From Bordetella parapertussis (GTDB lineage: Bacteria > Pseudomonadota > Gammaproteobacteria > Burkholderiales > SG8-41): a DNA stretch of 52,080 nt. A program made the translations under genes and the position numbers. Shown piece by piece: positions 8,477 to 17,330 of the stretch. The notes below the pieces were generated by a model that saw only the letters and a program-made list of their open reading frames with translations, was not told where the DNA came from and did not search any database. Within the stretch, counting starts at the first letter, position 1, and the number at the start of each line of letters is the position of its first letter. The DNA lies in NCBI GenBank assembly GCA_945906935.1, contig CAMDSO010000013.1, positions 1-52,080 on the forward strand. The letters are read 5' to 3'.

Positions 8477-9754
8477 TTAAGTGGCGGCGGTTGCCGGCGC
8501 GGGCTCGCTGCGCCGGATGACCAATATGCTGAGCGCGGCGACGCCGCACATCAGGCCCGCAGTGAGGAAGGCGCCGCTGTAGGCACCGAAAATGCTGCGG
8601 ATTGCGCCGCCGCCAACCGCGGCCATTGCAGCACCGATTTGATGGCCGACGTAGATCCAGCCGAAGACCAGCGGCGCGTTCTGCCGGCCGAAAATATTCG
8701 AGGTCAGACGCATTGTCGGCGGCACGGTGGCAATCCAGTCGAGCCCGTAGAATATCGAAAACAGGCCGATGCCCCAGAGACTCATGTCGGAGTAAGGCAG
8801 ATAGAGCAGCGAGAGGCCGCGCAGACCGTAATACCAGAATAGCAGCCAGCGGCAATCGTAACGGTCGGAGAGCCACCCCGAGAGCGCGGTGCCGACCAGA
8901 TTGAACACGCCCATCATGGCGAGGATGCCGGCGGCACGCACCTCGGGCACGCCGCCGTCATAACAAAAGGCGATGAAGTGCGTGCCGATCAAGCCGTTGG
9001 TGCTCAGACCGCAGACGAAAAACGTGCCGAATAATATCCAGAAGTCGCGCACCGGCAGCGCGCTCTTCAGCGCGCGAAAAGCAATCGTGATTGGATTGCC
9101 GGTGGCCTGCACGGATGCCACCTCGCCGGCTGCCGCGCCGTAGGATTTCAGACCGATGTCTTCGGGGCGTTCCACCAGCAGCCACAGTATGAGTGGAATG
9201 ATTAATGCGACCACCGCAGCCACCGTCCACGCCACCTCCTGCCAGCCGGCGCGTTCGGCGATGGCCGCGAGCAGTGGCAAGAACAGCAGTTGACCGGTTG
9301 CCGTGCTGGCGGTGAGCAGGCCCATGACTACGCCGCGTCGCTCGGTAAACCAGCGATTGACCACCGTTGCGGCGAGCACGGTGGCGGCGAGTCCGCAGCC
9401 GACGCCGACCATCAGGCCCCAGGTCAGCATCAGATGCCAGGGTTGCGTGATCTGCGTGCTAAGTACGACGCCGCAGGCAAGCAGGCCGAGGCCGAAGAGT
9501 ACGGTGCGCCGAATGCCGAAGCGCAGCATTGCCGCACCCGCGAACGGGCCCATCAGGCCGAACAGAAACAGATTGAGCGCGACCGCCGACGAGATGGTGG
9601 TGCGATCCCAGCCGAGTGATTTTTCCAGCGGGATGATCAGCACGCCCGGGGTCGAGCGCACGCCGGCCGAACACAGCAGCAGCACGAAGACGACGCCGGC
9701 GACGACCCATGCGTAATGCACGCGACCATGCAGCATTCTGGCCAGACTGTTCAA
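8477..9754 (-). CDS. MFS transporter, tandem paralogue
   Basis: A twelve-helix major-facilitator permease of about 425 residues. It opens RVHYAWVVAGVVFVLLLCSA and carries NRWFTERRGVVMG between helices 4 and 5 and GWLSDRYDCR in the second half. I favour the TTG at 9754, which has GAAGGG six bases upstream and mirrors the TTG start of its neighbour. The ATG at 9736 is the alternative. It ends 7 bp before the next MFS gene. The pair may move related anions. The paralogy is read from shared N-terminal and loop motifs, not from an alignment. Confidence 0.85.
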   Translation of the reverse strand: MNSLARMLHGRVHYAWVVAGVVFVLLLCSAGVRSTPGVLIIPLEKSLGWDRTTISSAVALNLFLFGLMGPFAGAAMLRFGIRRTVLFGLGLLACGVVLSTQITQPWHLMLTWGLMVGVGCGLAATVLAATVVNRWFTERRGVVMGLLTASTATGQLLFLPLLAAIAERAGWQEVAWTVAAVVALIIPLILWLLVERPEDIGLKSYGAAAGEVASVQATGNPITIAFRALKSALPVRDFWILFGTFFVCGLSTNGLIGTHFIAFCYDGGVPEVRAAGILAMMGVFNLVGTALSGWLSDRYDCRWLLFWYYGLRGLSLLYLPYSDMSLWGIGLFSIFYGLDWIATVPPTMRLTSNIFGRQNAPLVFGWIYVGHQIGAAMAAVGGGAIRSIFGAYSGAFLTAGLMCGVAALSILVIRRSEPAPATAAT

Positions 9755-9823
9755 CGGTGGCCCTTCGATATTTTCAACAGGATGACCGCATGACAAGAGC
9801 ACCGCGGCGCATCGCCGCCGGTG

Positions 9824-10786
9824 TTATTGTGGTTCAATCTTCGCCGCTTTCATGATGGCGGCGAAGCGTTTCAAATCCGCTTTGAACAGTTTGGCGAAGT
9901 CAGCGGGTGCCGCCGCCGCCGGCTCATAGCCGGTGCTGGAGAAGGCCTCGCGCAGCTGGACGCTCTCAAACGCCTTGCGCACTTCGGTGTGCAGACGATT
10001 GACGATGGCGGCGGGCATTTTCGGCGGCGCGAACATCGCATGCCAGCCGGTATCGAAGCTGTAGCCGGGCAGGCCGCTCTCGCCGATCGTCGGCAAATCC
10101 GGCAGTGATGAAATACGCTTCTCGCCAGTGAAGCCGATGCCGCGCAGTTTTCCCGATTTGAGATGCGGTACCGCCACGCTGGCGCCGGGGAAATTCAGAT
10201 GCACTTCGCTGCTCAATACTGCGGTCAGGCTGGGGCCGCCGCCCTTGTAGGGGATATGCTGCAGCGTGATGCCGGCTTTTTGCGCCAGTAGTTCACCGGC
10301 CAGGTGCTGGCCGTTGCCGATACCGGCCGAGCTGTAGCGCAGCGGTTGCTTGCGCGCGATCTCGATGACTTCCTTGATGTTGTTAGCCTGCAACGAAGGA
10401 TGCGCGACCAGGATATAGCCCAGACCGTTGGCATAGTTGGTGATCGGTGTGAAATCCCTTTCGCTGTTGTATGGCAGCGATTTATACATCGAGGGATTGA
10501 CCGCAAACGCCACCGAGGTGGCGAGGATGGTATAGCCGTCGGGTGCTGATTTGGCGACGATGTCGCAGCCGACGATGCCGTTTGCACCGCTGCGGTTGTC
10601 GATCACCAGCGGCTGACCCATCGAGATTTCCATCTGGCGGGCAAGTTGTCGGATATAGGTGTCGACGTTGCCGGCGGCGGGAAACGGCACCACCACGCGG
10701 ATCGGACGTGACGGGTAGGGTTGCGCCTGCGCAAAGGTGGCGCTGACGCCGAGCAACAATACGATTGGCAATACGAACTTTTTCAT
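9824..10786 (-). CDS. Bug-family tripartite tricarboxylate transporter substrate-binding protein
   Basis: A 320-residue periplasmic binding protein with signal peptide MKKFVLPIVLLLGVSATFAQ and family motifs: YPSRPIRVVVPFPAAGN, DNRSGANG, KSAPDGYT and HIPYKGGGPSL. The ATG at 10786 has a clear GGAG six bases upstream and directly precedes the signal peptide. A longer open frame to 10942 holds no credible leader. It lies upstream of the two MFS genes on the same strand, so a transport operon is possible. Confidence 0.92.
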   Translation of the reverse strand: MKKFVLPIVLLLGVSATFAQAQPYPSRPIRVVVPFPAAGNVDTYIRQLARQMEISMGQPLVIDNRSGANGIVGCDIVAKSAPDGYTILATSVAFAVNPSMYKSLPYNSERDFTPITNYANGLGYILVAHPSLQANNIKEVIEIARKQPLRYSSAGIGNGQHLAGELLAQKAGITLQHIPYKGGGPSLTAVLSSEVHLNFPGASVAVPHLKSGKLRGIGFTGEKRISSLPDLPTIGESGLPGYSFDTGWHAMFAPPKMPAAIVNRLHTEVRKAFESVQLREAFSSTGYEPAAAAPADFAKLFKADLKRFAAIMKAAKIEPQ

Positions 10787-10960
10787 CTGGATCTCCTCGC
10801 GGCGGCGCCGGGCTTTAGTTGAAAAAATCATAACACGTGCCACCGCATTGCAGCTGTTTTGCATGTCATCGGGTGATTGCATCCGATACCTGCTCTTGTG
10901 CCTATGCAAGGGCGCGGTGTTGCGTGCAATATACGCCCTCATTGATTGCCGGACGTCGTC

Positions 10961-11845
10961 ATGTCATCACGCAGTGCCAGAGACTGGATGTTGTTGCTCG
11001 CGCTATCGGCAATGTGGGGCAGCGCGTTTTTGTTCATCAAGCTCGGTGTCGCCAGCGTGCCACCGGCCACGCTCGCCGCAGCGCGCATTGTGTTGGGGGC
11101 GCTGATTCTTTATGCGGCCCTGCGCTGGCGTGGCCTCAGCTTGCCACCGGTGGGGCGCGGCTGGCTGCCCTATGTGGCAATTGCGCTGGTCGGTAACAGC
11201 GCGCCGTTCTTTCTCATCAGCTGGGGCCAGCAAACAGTGGATAGCGCGCTGGCGGGCATATTGATGGCAGTGATGCCCTTGACGACGTTGCTATTGGCGC
11301 ATTTTTTTGTCGCCGGCGAGCGCATGACGGTCTGGCGCACCGGCGGTTTCATCGTCGGCTTTGGTGGCATCGTCGTCTTGATCGGGCCGGGCACGACGGG
11401 TGGCGTCAGCGCGCCTGTCCTCGCCGAGCTGGCGGTGCTCGCAGGGGCGGTTTGTTATGCCGCCAATAGCGTGATTTCACGCTGTTTGATCAAGGCTGAT
11501 TTTTTGGTGGCCTCTAGCGCGGTGATGCTGGTTGCCAGCGTGATGACGGTGCCGCTGGCACTGCTGCTCGACCAACCGTGGACTCTCACGCCGACGGCGG
11601 GATCGGTGGCGGCCATCGTTTGGCTGGGCATCGGCCCGACAGCACTGGCGACCTTGCTCTATTTCAAATTGATCGCCAGTGCGGGCCCGACTTTCATGGC
11701 GCTGGTCAATTACCTCACGCCAGTGGTGGCGCTGCTGGCCGGGGTTGGCCTGCTGGGCGAGCAACCGGGTTCCGGTGCGCTGGCGGGGTTGTCGCTGATT
11801 CTGCTGGGCATTGCGGTCAGCCGCCGCGGTGGCCCAAGTGCTTGA
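10961..11845 (+). CDS. EamA-family (DMT superfamily) permease
   Basis: This 294-residue inner-membrane protein has ten predicted helices in two EamA repeats (about 5-135 and 150-285). The first carries the typical WGSAFLFIKLGV and later FFLISWGQQTVDSALAGIL. The second ends LGEQPGSGALAGLSLILLGI. The family exports amino acids, metabolites or drugs, and the substrate is unknown here. The ATG at 10961 is preferred over a TTG at 10946. It is transcribed divergently from the Bug-protein gene, with about 170 bp between starts. Confidence 0.87.
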   Translation: MSSRSARDWMLLLALSAMWGSAFLFIKLGVASVPPATLAAARIVLGALILYAALRWRGLSLPPVGRGWLPYVAIALVGNSAPFFLISWGQQTVDSALAGILMAVMPLTTLLLAHFFVAGERMTVWRTGGFIVGFGGIVVLIGPGTTGGVSAPVLAELAVLAGAVCYAANSVISRCLIKADFLVASSAVMLVASVMTVPLALLLDQPWTLTPTAGSVAAIVWLGIGPTALATLLYFKLIASAGPTFMALVNYLTPVVALLAGVGLLGEQPGSGALAGLSLILLGIAVSRRGGPSA

Positions 11846-11959
11846 AATGCCGGGTTTACGTCCAAGATTAAGCAGTGCGGGAAGCTTGTGATCCGCTACC
11901 CGCAACAAAAAATCTGTAATGACTATAAACCTGGCGGGATTTCGGTCGTAAATAAAGGC

Positions 11960-12193
11960 ATGAACATCGTCTACAACAGTGATAACTACTACGTCGTCGA
12001 ATATCCGCAGCAACGCGGCTTCGAGGTAGTGGACAAGCAAGCGAGCCGCGGCACCTATTTTCAGGGTGATGTGGCGCGCAAGTTCCGCCATTCAATGATC
12101 GGCGCGATTGGTGATGATCCTTCGCCGGATCATGTCGATGAATTTTTATCCGACTTTGGCGCGCTGATCAATTTTCCGATGGTCGTGCACTAG
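11960..12193 (+). CDS. DUF3567 family protein
   Basis: A 77-residue protein beginning MNIVYNSDNYYVVEYPQQRG and containing VDKQASRGTYFQGDVARKF, the well-conserved core of DUF3567. The family is essentially confined to Betaproteobacteria and has no known function. The ATG at 11960 follows AAAGG, and the frame upstream (to 11888) is not conserved-looking. Its TAG overlaps the stop of the convergent membrane-protein gene in the shared CTAG at 12190-12193. There are no membrane segments or signal peptide, so it is probably cytoplasmic. Confidence 0.85.
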   Translation: MNIVYNSDNYYVVEYPQQRGFEVVDKQASRGTYFQGDVARKFRHSMIGAIGDDPSPDHVDEFLSDFGALINFPMVVH

Positions 12194-12813
12194 CTCGCAT
12201 CGTCGGCCGCTGCGGCGGCCTCTGTGGTCTCGGTATGCTCGCAGCGTCCGTTCTCTGACAGCGCGGGTCTGCCCAGCGCACTGACAAACAACTGTTTGAC
12301 CGCGTCGACTTCATCCGCGCCGCGCAGATGATCGGCCAACAACAGGCTGCCGTTCGTGGTGCGTGCTAGCAGGCGGTAGTGGCGCACCCCGCCAAAAAAA
12401 CCAAGAAAGCGTGCGTCGCGCAGAACGTCGAGCGCGTGGATCGTTTCCACCGCAATGATTTTTTGCGCCAGCGGTATGCCGCACCAGCGGCGGTCCGCAC
12501 GCAGTTCAGTCTCGGTGGTGGCGACCGTCAGGGCATTGAGCGCAGTCCATAGGGCGATAGCGATAAACACTGTGCCGATACTGATCAGCGGCAAGACGAA
12601 CACCCCGGCAAACGCCAGTGCAAGCAGATTCGATGACCCGTCGCCGCCTTGACCGACGAGGCCGGTCAAGGACGCCAGTGCGATAAAGCTGCAGGCGGTG
12701 CCGAACAGCGCCAGCATCAGCGCCGGCGCGGCGCTGCGCAGCGCCGGACAGTAGACGATCAGCGACCTCGCATCCTGATGGATCTGCGTGCTGCCGATGC
12801 GTTGCTCAGTCAC
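12190..12813 (-). CDS. Hypothetical membrane protein with two helices
   Basis: I do not recognise this 207-residue protein. It has a short cytoplasmic start, two strongly hydrophobic segments (about 29-52 and 66-92), then a soluble domain of about 110 residues (TATTETELRADRRWCGIPL onward). That layout resembles PH-like or photosystem-assembly-type small membrane proteins. The C-terminus is Ala/Glu-rich. It ends tail-to-tail with DUF3567, sharing four bases. The next gene on its strand, a Bug-protein gene, stops 11 bp upstream of its start, so the two may be co-transcribed. Confidence 0.65.
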   Translation of the reverse strand: MTEQRIGSTQIHQDARSLIVYCPALRSAAPALMLALFGTACSFIALASLTGLVGQGGDGSSNLLALAFAGVFVLPLISIGTVFIAIALWTALNALTVATTETELRADRRWCGIPLAQKIIAVETIHALDVLRDARFLGFFGGVRHYRLLARTTNGSLLLADHLRGADEVDAVKQLFVSALGRPALSENGRCEHTETTEAAAAADDAS

Positions 12814-12824
12814 GCAAGCTGCTT

Positions 12825-13793
12825 TTATTCAACTTGCACGCGCGCTGCCTTGGCGACCTTCGCCCATTTGTCGATTTCCGCCTTCACATAGGTGGTGAAT
12901 TCTTCCGGCGTGTTGCCACCGGCGAGCCCGCCTTGCGCGAGCATTTTTTCTTTCATCTCCGGTGCCTTGAGCATTTTGACCAGCTCGCCGCTGACCTTGG
13001 CGACGATGTCGCGCGGTGTGCCGGCCGGCATCACCACACCGTTCCAGGAGCTGCCGTCAAAGCCCTTGAGGCCGGATTCATCGACCGTCGGCAGATTGGG
13101 CAGCGGCGGAAAGCGTTCCCGCGTTGAAACGGCGATGGCGCGCACCTTGCCCTGTTGCACAAAGGGCAGGGCGGCAATCGCCGTGCTGAAGGCGGCGTCG
13201 ATCTGGCCGGAGATCTGGTCGATCATCGCTGGCGAAGCACCCTTGTAGGGCACGTGAACCAGTTTCATGTCCGCCATCGAGCTCAACATCTCCATCATCA
13301 TGTGCGGGCTGGTGCCGTTGCCGGTCGAGGCATAGGTCAGTGCGCCGGGCCGCGTCTTCCCGAGGGCGATGAACTCGCGCACGGTTTTCGCCGGTATCGA
13401 CGGATGCACCATCAGCAGGCTGGGCAGCACGGCGAGCAATGTTACGTAGGAGTAATCCTTGAGCGGATCGAAGCCGAGTTTGTTGTAAAGACTCGGTGCG
13501 ATGCTTTGTGCGATGGTCATCATGCAAATCGTATAGCCGTCGGGCGCTGTCTTCGCGCATTGCTCGAAGCCGATGTTGCCACCGGCGCCGCCGCGATTGT
13601 CAGCGACCACCTGCACACCCCAGGCTTTCGACAAATGATCGGCCGCGAGGCGCCCCATGATGTCGGTCGGGCCGCCGGGCGGGAAGTTGATAATGAAGCG
13701 CACCGGCTTGACCGGATATTGTTGCGCCAGCGCCAGTGTGGCGGCGGTCAGCGCGGCTGCCATTGCCAGTGCATAACGGATCGGTTGTTTCAT
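12825..13793 (-). CDS. Bug-family tripartite tricarboxylate transporter substrate-binding protein
   Basis: A 322-residue binding protein with a signal peptide (cleavage after LALA-QQYPV) and family motifs: YPVKPVRFIINFPPGGPTD, DNRGGAGGN, KTAPDGYT and HVPYKGASPAM. The ATG at 13793 has an excellent AGGAGG five bases upstream. It is the third Bug paralogue in 10 kb and none has a TctAB permease beside it. This is the usual pattern of the expanded orphan Bug proteins of Betaproteobacteria. Confidence 0.92.
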   Translation of the reverse strand: MKQPIRYALAMAAALTAATLALAQQYPVKPVRFIINFPPGGPTDIMGRLAADHLSKAWGVQVVADNRGGAGGNIGFEQCAKTAPDGYTICMMTIAQSIAPSLYNKLGFDPLKDYSYVTLLAVLPSLLMVHPSIPAKTVREFIALGKTRPGALTYASTGNGTSPHMMMEMLSSMADMKLVHVPYKGASPAMIDQISGQIDAAFSTAIAALPFVQQGKVRAIAVSTRERFPPLPNLPTVDESGLKGFDGSSWNGVVMPAGTPRDIVAKVSGELVKMLKAPEMKEKMLAQGGLAGGNTPEEFTTYVKAEIDKWAKVAKAARVQVE

Positions 13794-13837
13794 CCATCCT
13801 CCTCGCTGTGTTGTGGTTTGCCTGCCGAGCGCGCAGT

Positions 13838-15223
13838 TTACGCCGCGAATGGCACGATCTCCATGGTGCCGCGTCCGCCACCGAGAAAACGCTTGAGGAT
13901 CTTGTAGGTATCGAGATCAAACGCAGGTCGCGCTTCGAGTCCGTCGAGTTCGTCTTCGCTGCGCACGGTGCCGAGATAACACCAGTGATCGAGCACGTGC
14001 AGCACGGTCTCATCACCATCGCCCTCGCGAATGCCGATACGGCCGCGGTAGGGCCAGCTGTGTAGTTTGAGTGCGGCCAGTGCTTCGATCAAACGCAGCG
14101 TGTGCCGGGCGGGCTCTTCCTTGCCGACACAGACGCCGCGGCAGCGCTGCAGTTGATGAGCGAAGCAGGGGCCGCCGCGACTTTTCTCGAGGCCAACGGC
14201 GACCAGACATAATTGGTGGGCCTGGGCGAGGCCGCGCAAGGCCTCGACCGCCGCGCGCTTGCTGCGAAAAACCCCGTAGACGGTTTCGCCGTTGCCGAAA
14301 TCAATTTCAGCCGCGTGCACCAGCACCGGCGTGCCGCCGCTCTCCGCGTTCCAGCGCCACGCATGCAGTTCGTTATTGCGACGCAGCTGGCGGTTCAAGG
14401 TCGGCAGCATACTTTTGACGAGGCGTGCCTCTTCTAGCAGCGCGCCGAGTTCGCCCGCGGTCTGTTTCCATTCGACACGGCGGATCTGCTGCGTGATTTT
14501 CATGTCCTTGGCCAGCCGCAGGTCGCCGGAAAAATGCGATTGCACGCGGGTGCGCAGATCAATACTCTTGCCGATGTAGATCGGCAGATCCGTTTCGCCG
14601 TAAAAGAGATAGACGCCCGGAGCATTCGGAATGTCTTCAATCGAGAAATCGACGAGGCCAGCGGGCAGGTTGGGTTTTTTCAGCTGCGCGGCGGCGGCTG
14701 TATCAAGCGCTGCTTCGCCGAGTTGATCGCGCCACACCTGCACCAGATCCCACAGCACGCGGGCGTCGCCCAAGGCGCGGTGGCGCGCGCTGCAGTCGAC
14801 GCCGTGACGTTCCATCAGGGTGTCGAGATTATGCTTGGCGTGGCCCGGGTAGAGTTTGCGCGAGAGCTTCACCGTGCACAGCACGTCGGGAGAATAACGC
14901 AGTTCAAGACGCGCGAATTCGCTCTTGAGAAAACCGTAATCAAAGCGCGCGTTATGCGCGATCAGCAGTTTGCCGGCCAGCCGTTCGTGTAATCCGCGCG
15001 CCACCTCTTCGAAGCATGGCGCGTCTTCCACCATTGCGTTGCTGATGCCGGTGAGGGATTCGATGAACGGCGGAATACGCGTCTGCGGATTGACCAGCGT
15101 ACTCCATTCCTCCGTCAGTACGCCGTTTTCAACTTCAACCAGACCGATCTCGGTGATGCGGTCGCGGCTGGCCGTCGCACCGGTGGTCTCGAGGTCGAGA
15201 AAGACGAGGGGCCGTTCAAACAT
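13838..15223 (-). CDS. DnaQ-like 3'-5' exonuclease fused to a GIY-YIG nuclease domain
   Basis: A 461-residue two-domain nuclease. Residues 1-165 are a DEDDh exonuclease: D10 and E12 in VFLDLETTG, then AHNARFDYGFL and HRALGDARVLWDL. Residues about 200-290 are a UvrC/Cho-type GIY-YIG domain: APGVYLFYGETDLPIYIGKS with the conserved R of LRTRVQSHF and the late LLEEARLVKSMLPTLN. The remainder is the usual UvrC-like tail. Proteins of this layout are known in many bacteria and are thought to act in DNA repair. The first 8 nt overlap the end of the AMMECR1 gene, so the two are translationally linked. Confidence 0.9.
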   Translation of the reverse strand: MFERPLVFLDLETTGATASRDRITEIGLVEVENGVLTEEWSTLVNPQTRIPPFIESLTGISNAMVEDAPCFEEVARGLHERLAGKLLIAHNARFDYGFLKSEFARLELRYSPDVLCTVKLSRKLYPGHAKHNLDTLMERHGVDCSARHRALGDARVLWDLVQVWRDQLGEAALDTAAAAQLKKPNLPAGLVDFSIEDIPNAPGVYLFYGETDLPIYIGKSIDLRTRVQSHFSGDLRLAKDMKITQQIRRVEWKQTAGELGALLEEARLVKSMLPTLNRQLRRNNELHAWRWNAESGGTPVLVHAAEIDFGNGETVYGVFRSKRAAVEALRGLAQAHQLCLVAVGLEKSRGGPCFAHQLQRCRGVCVGKEEPARHTLRLIEALAALKLHSWPYRGRIGIREGDGDETVLHVLDHWCYLGTVRSEDELDGLEARPAFDLDTYKILKRFLGGGRGTMEIVPFAA

Positions 15224-15848
15224 GCGAGTCTTCGCTGCCTTGAACGTGGTCGTGCTCTTCGCGCCAGACCGCAGCCGTAAAGCGTCGCAGCGTCAGCGTC
15301 GCATCCCAAAAATCAGGCGGCAGGCCGCCTTTGTATTTCAGATTGCCGACAAACAGTGCGGTGTCTGGAAACTCGCACCACATCTGCGGCAGAAATAGAT
15401 TGCGATGGTGGCCGTATTCGACTACCACGCCGTCGATGCCGGGACGCAGTTGCGCCAGTGCGTCGGCTTCGTCTTTCCACCGCAGGACTTCCAAAGGCGA
15501 GAGGACCGAGACTTCGATGCGCAGGGCATCGAGTTCGCCGCGGGTGATGGCTTTAAAACGCGGGTCGTTGAACGCCGCGGCGAGGGCGTTACTGCGCAGG
15601 TCGTCGCACAGCGCTTGACAGACCGGCCGCGCGCCAGCAGCCCCGCGTAGTTTCCCTTCGAGCGTGAGTGTGACGTGGGTGGCGGCGTGTTGCTGCAGCC
15701 ATTTGGCGGCGGCGGCGGGGGGCGCCGGCTGGCCCAGTTGCGCCGCCATTGCGGCGCGCGCCTCGGCAAGCAGGACGCGGCCCGCCTCAGCGGACAGTTG
15801 CAAGGTGCTCGCGGTCAGGGGTGTGGCGGGGTGTGGGCTGGATGTCAT
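15216..15848 (-). CDS. AMMECR1-domain protein (AmmeMemoRadiSam system protein A)
   Basis: A 210-residue protein with the AMMECR1 fold. Visible motifs are LTLEGKLRGAAGARPVCQAL (a degenerate form of the family LRGCIG motif), FNDPRFKAITRGELDALRIE and VSVLSPLEVL. The start MTSSPHPATP at 15848 begins the conserved region sensibly; the longer open frame to 16061 overlaps ispD antisense. In AmmeMemoRadiSam loci this protein accompanies a Memo-like dioxygenase and a radical SAM enzyme, and neither is in the window. Its molecular role is unknown. It shares 8 nt with the exonuclease gene and is divergent from ispD. Confidence 0.82.
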   Translation of the reverse strand: MTSSPHPATPLTASTLQLSAEAGRVLLAEARAAMAAQLGQPAPPAAAAKWLQQHAATHVTLTLEGKLRGAAGARPVCQALCDDLRSNALAAAFNDPRFKAITRGELDALRIEVSVLSPLEVLRWKDEADALAQLRPGIDGVVVEYGHHRNLFLPQMWCEFPDTALFVGNLKYKGGLPPDFWDATLTLRRFTAAVWREEHDHVQGSEDSHV

Positions 15849-15991
15849 CACTGTGGTCTGGTGGCGGCCTGCCGCGCGTTCAGAGGCGGCAGTGCGCAGG
15901 GTGTGTCGGAACGGCGCGCCATTATAGTCTGCCGCTTTGGCGGCAAGGCAATGCGCGGGGCCGGTGGCCGCGCTGTTAAAATCAGCGCTGA

Positions 15992-16699
15992 ATGACCACC
16001 ACGCCCAAATATTTTGCTCTTGTTCCGGCTGCCGGCAGTGGTGCCCGCATGGGTGCCGCATTACCCAAGCAGTATCTTGCGCTGGCCGGCCGGCCGCTGC
16101 TCTATCAGACGCTGCGCCAGCTGTGCGCCTGTGCGGCGATCGAGCGCGTGTTCGTGGTGCTGGCGCCGGGCGACGACTTTTTTGCGCAACAGGACTGGCA
16201 GCCGTTCGCCGATCGTTTGGAACCCTTGTATTGTGGCGGTGCTGCGCGTGCCGCCAGTGTGTTCAACGGCCTGACGGCGGTGCGTGACCTTGTAGATGCT
16301 GACGATTGGGTGTTGGTGCATGACGCTGTGCGGCCCTGCCTGCCTGCCGCCGCGCTGACGCGCTTGATTGAAACGCTCGCAGACGATGCGGTGGGTGGTT
16401 TATTGGCGCTGCCAGTGGTCGATACGCTTAAACGTGCCGACGCCGCCGGGCGTGTCATCAAGACCGAGCCGCGCGACGGTCTGTGGCAGGCGCAAACGCC
16501 ACAGCTGTTTCGCTACCGCGCCTTGTTCGAAGCGCTGCGGGCGATCGATCCGGCGCTGACGACCGACGAAGCCAGTGCGATGGAAGCGCTGGGTTTGCAA
16601 CCGCGACTGGTGACTGGCGACACACGCAATCTGAAAGTGACGTATCCGCATGATCTGGAACTCGCGGCGCTGATACTCGAACGCATGGAGAAGCAATGA
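15992..16699 (+). CDS. ispD: 2-C-methyl-D-erythritol 4-phosphate cytidylyltransferase
   Basis: This 235-residue enzyme couples MEP to CTP, making CDP-methylerythritol in the non-mevalonate isoprenoid pathway. The CTP-binding loop is [18 protein letters not shown], with the catalytic Arg and Lys of the family. [12 protein letters not shown] and [12 protein letters not shown] are the other signature blocks. Length is standard. The start follows a weak ribosome site. The last four bases (ATGA) overlap ispF, a very common arrangement. It is transcribed divergently from the AMMECR1 gene across 143 bp. Confidence 0.97.
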   Translation: MTTTPKYFALVPAAGSGARMGAALPKQYLALAGRPLLYQTLRQLCACAAIERVFVVLAPGDDFFAQQDWQPFADRLEPLYCGGAARAASVFNGLTAVRDLVDADDWVLVHDAVRPCLPAAALTRLIETLADDAVGGLLALPVVDTLKRADAAGRVIKTEPRDGLWQAQTPQLFRYRALFEALRAIDPALTTDEASAMEALGLQPRLVTGDTRNLKVTYPHDLELAALILERMEKQ

Positions 16700-17196
16700 G
16701 AATAGGACAGGGTTTTGACGCGCACGCGCTGGTGGAAGGACGCCCGCTGGTGATCGGCGGGGTGACGATTCCATATGCGCTTGGGCTGGCCGGACATTCG
16801 GATGCCGACGTCTTGCTGCATGCGATCTGCGACGCGCTGATCGGTGCTGCCGCACTCGGTGATATCGGCCGGCACTTTCCGGATAGCGATCCGCAGTATA
16901 AGGGCGTCGACAGCCGCAAGCTGTTGCGGGCGACCGCCGCGTTGCTGTCTCAACACGGCTGGGGGCTGGTAAATCTCGACGCCACCATCATTGCGCAAGA
17001 GCCGCGTATGTCGCCGCATGTGGCGCAGATGGCGGCCAATATCGCCGCCGATCTCGGCGTGCCAATCAACTGCGTCAATATCAAAGCCAAGACCACCGAG
17101 CGGCTGGGTTTCACCGGACGCGGCGAGGGCATCGCCGCCGAAGCGGTGGCCTTGATCGCACCACTGGCCGCCGCCGCAGGCAAAGCCGCCGGCTGA
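16696..17196 (+). CDS. ispF: 2-C-methyl-D-erythritol 2,4-cyclodiphosphate synthase
   Basis: This 166-residue enzyme cyclises CDP-ME2P to MEcPP in the MEP pathway, acting as a trimer with zinc at the subunit interface. Zinc ligands D8, H10 and H42 are present ([10 protein letters not shown], then [19 protein letters not shown]). The late signature [21 protein letters not shown] is complete. It overlaps ispD by four bases, so the two are co-translated. Confidence 0.97.
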   Translation: MRIGQGFDAHALVEGRPLVIGGVTIPYALGLAGHSDADVLLHAICDALIGAAALGDIGRHFPDSDPQYKGVDSRKLLRATAALLSQHGWGLVNLDATIIAQEPRMSPHVAQMAANIAADLGVPINCVNIKAKTTERLGFTGRGEGIAAEAVALIAPLAAAAGKAAG

Positions 17197-17283
17197 GCGT
17201 CGAATCATCCGCGTGCTTGTTCGTTGCGCGCTGGCCTGATATCGCATGCTGCATGCCGCATACGCGCGTGGTGCGGCCCTTAT

Positions 17284-17305
17284 CGCCTGATCGCGTGATC
17301 GGGCG
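17284..17305 (+). terminator. Possible hairpin terminator after ispF
   Basis: A 9-bp stem with one U-G pair (CGCCTGATC / GATCGGGCG) and a 4-nt loop lies 88 bp past the ispF stop. On the minus strand the wobble becomes a mismatch, so it fits ispF transcription better. No T-run follows, so termination activity is uncertain. Confidence 0.3.
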
Positions 17306-17330
17306 CTGGCCGTTGCGCAGGTTCTAAATC

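Noticed and set aside
10787-10942. N-terminal extension of the second Bug protein
   Set aside because: The signal peptide and strong ribosome site lie at 10786, so the upstream 52 codons are leader DNA.
15849-16061. N-terminal extension of the AMMECR1 protein
   Set aside because: The extra 71 residues overlap ispD antisense and contain no conserved or leader-like sequence. The ATG at 15848 fits better.
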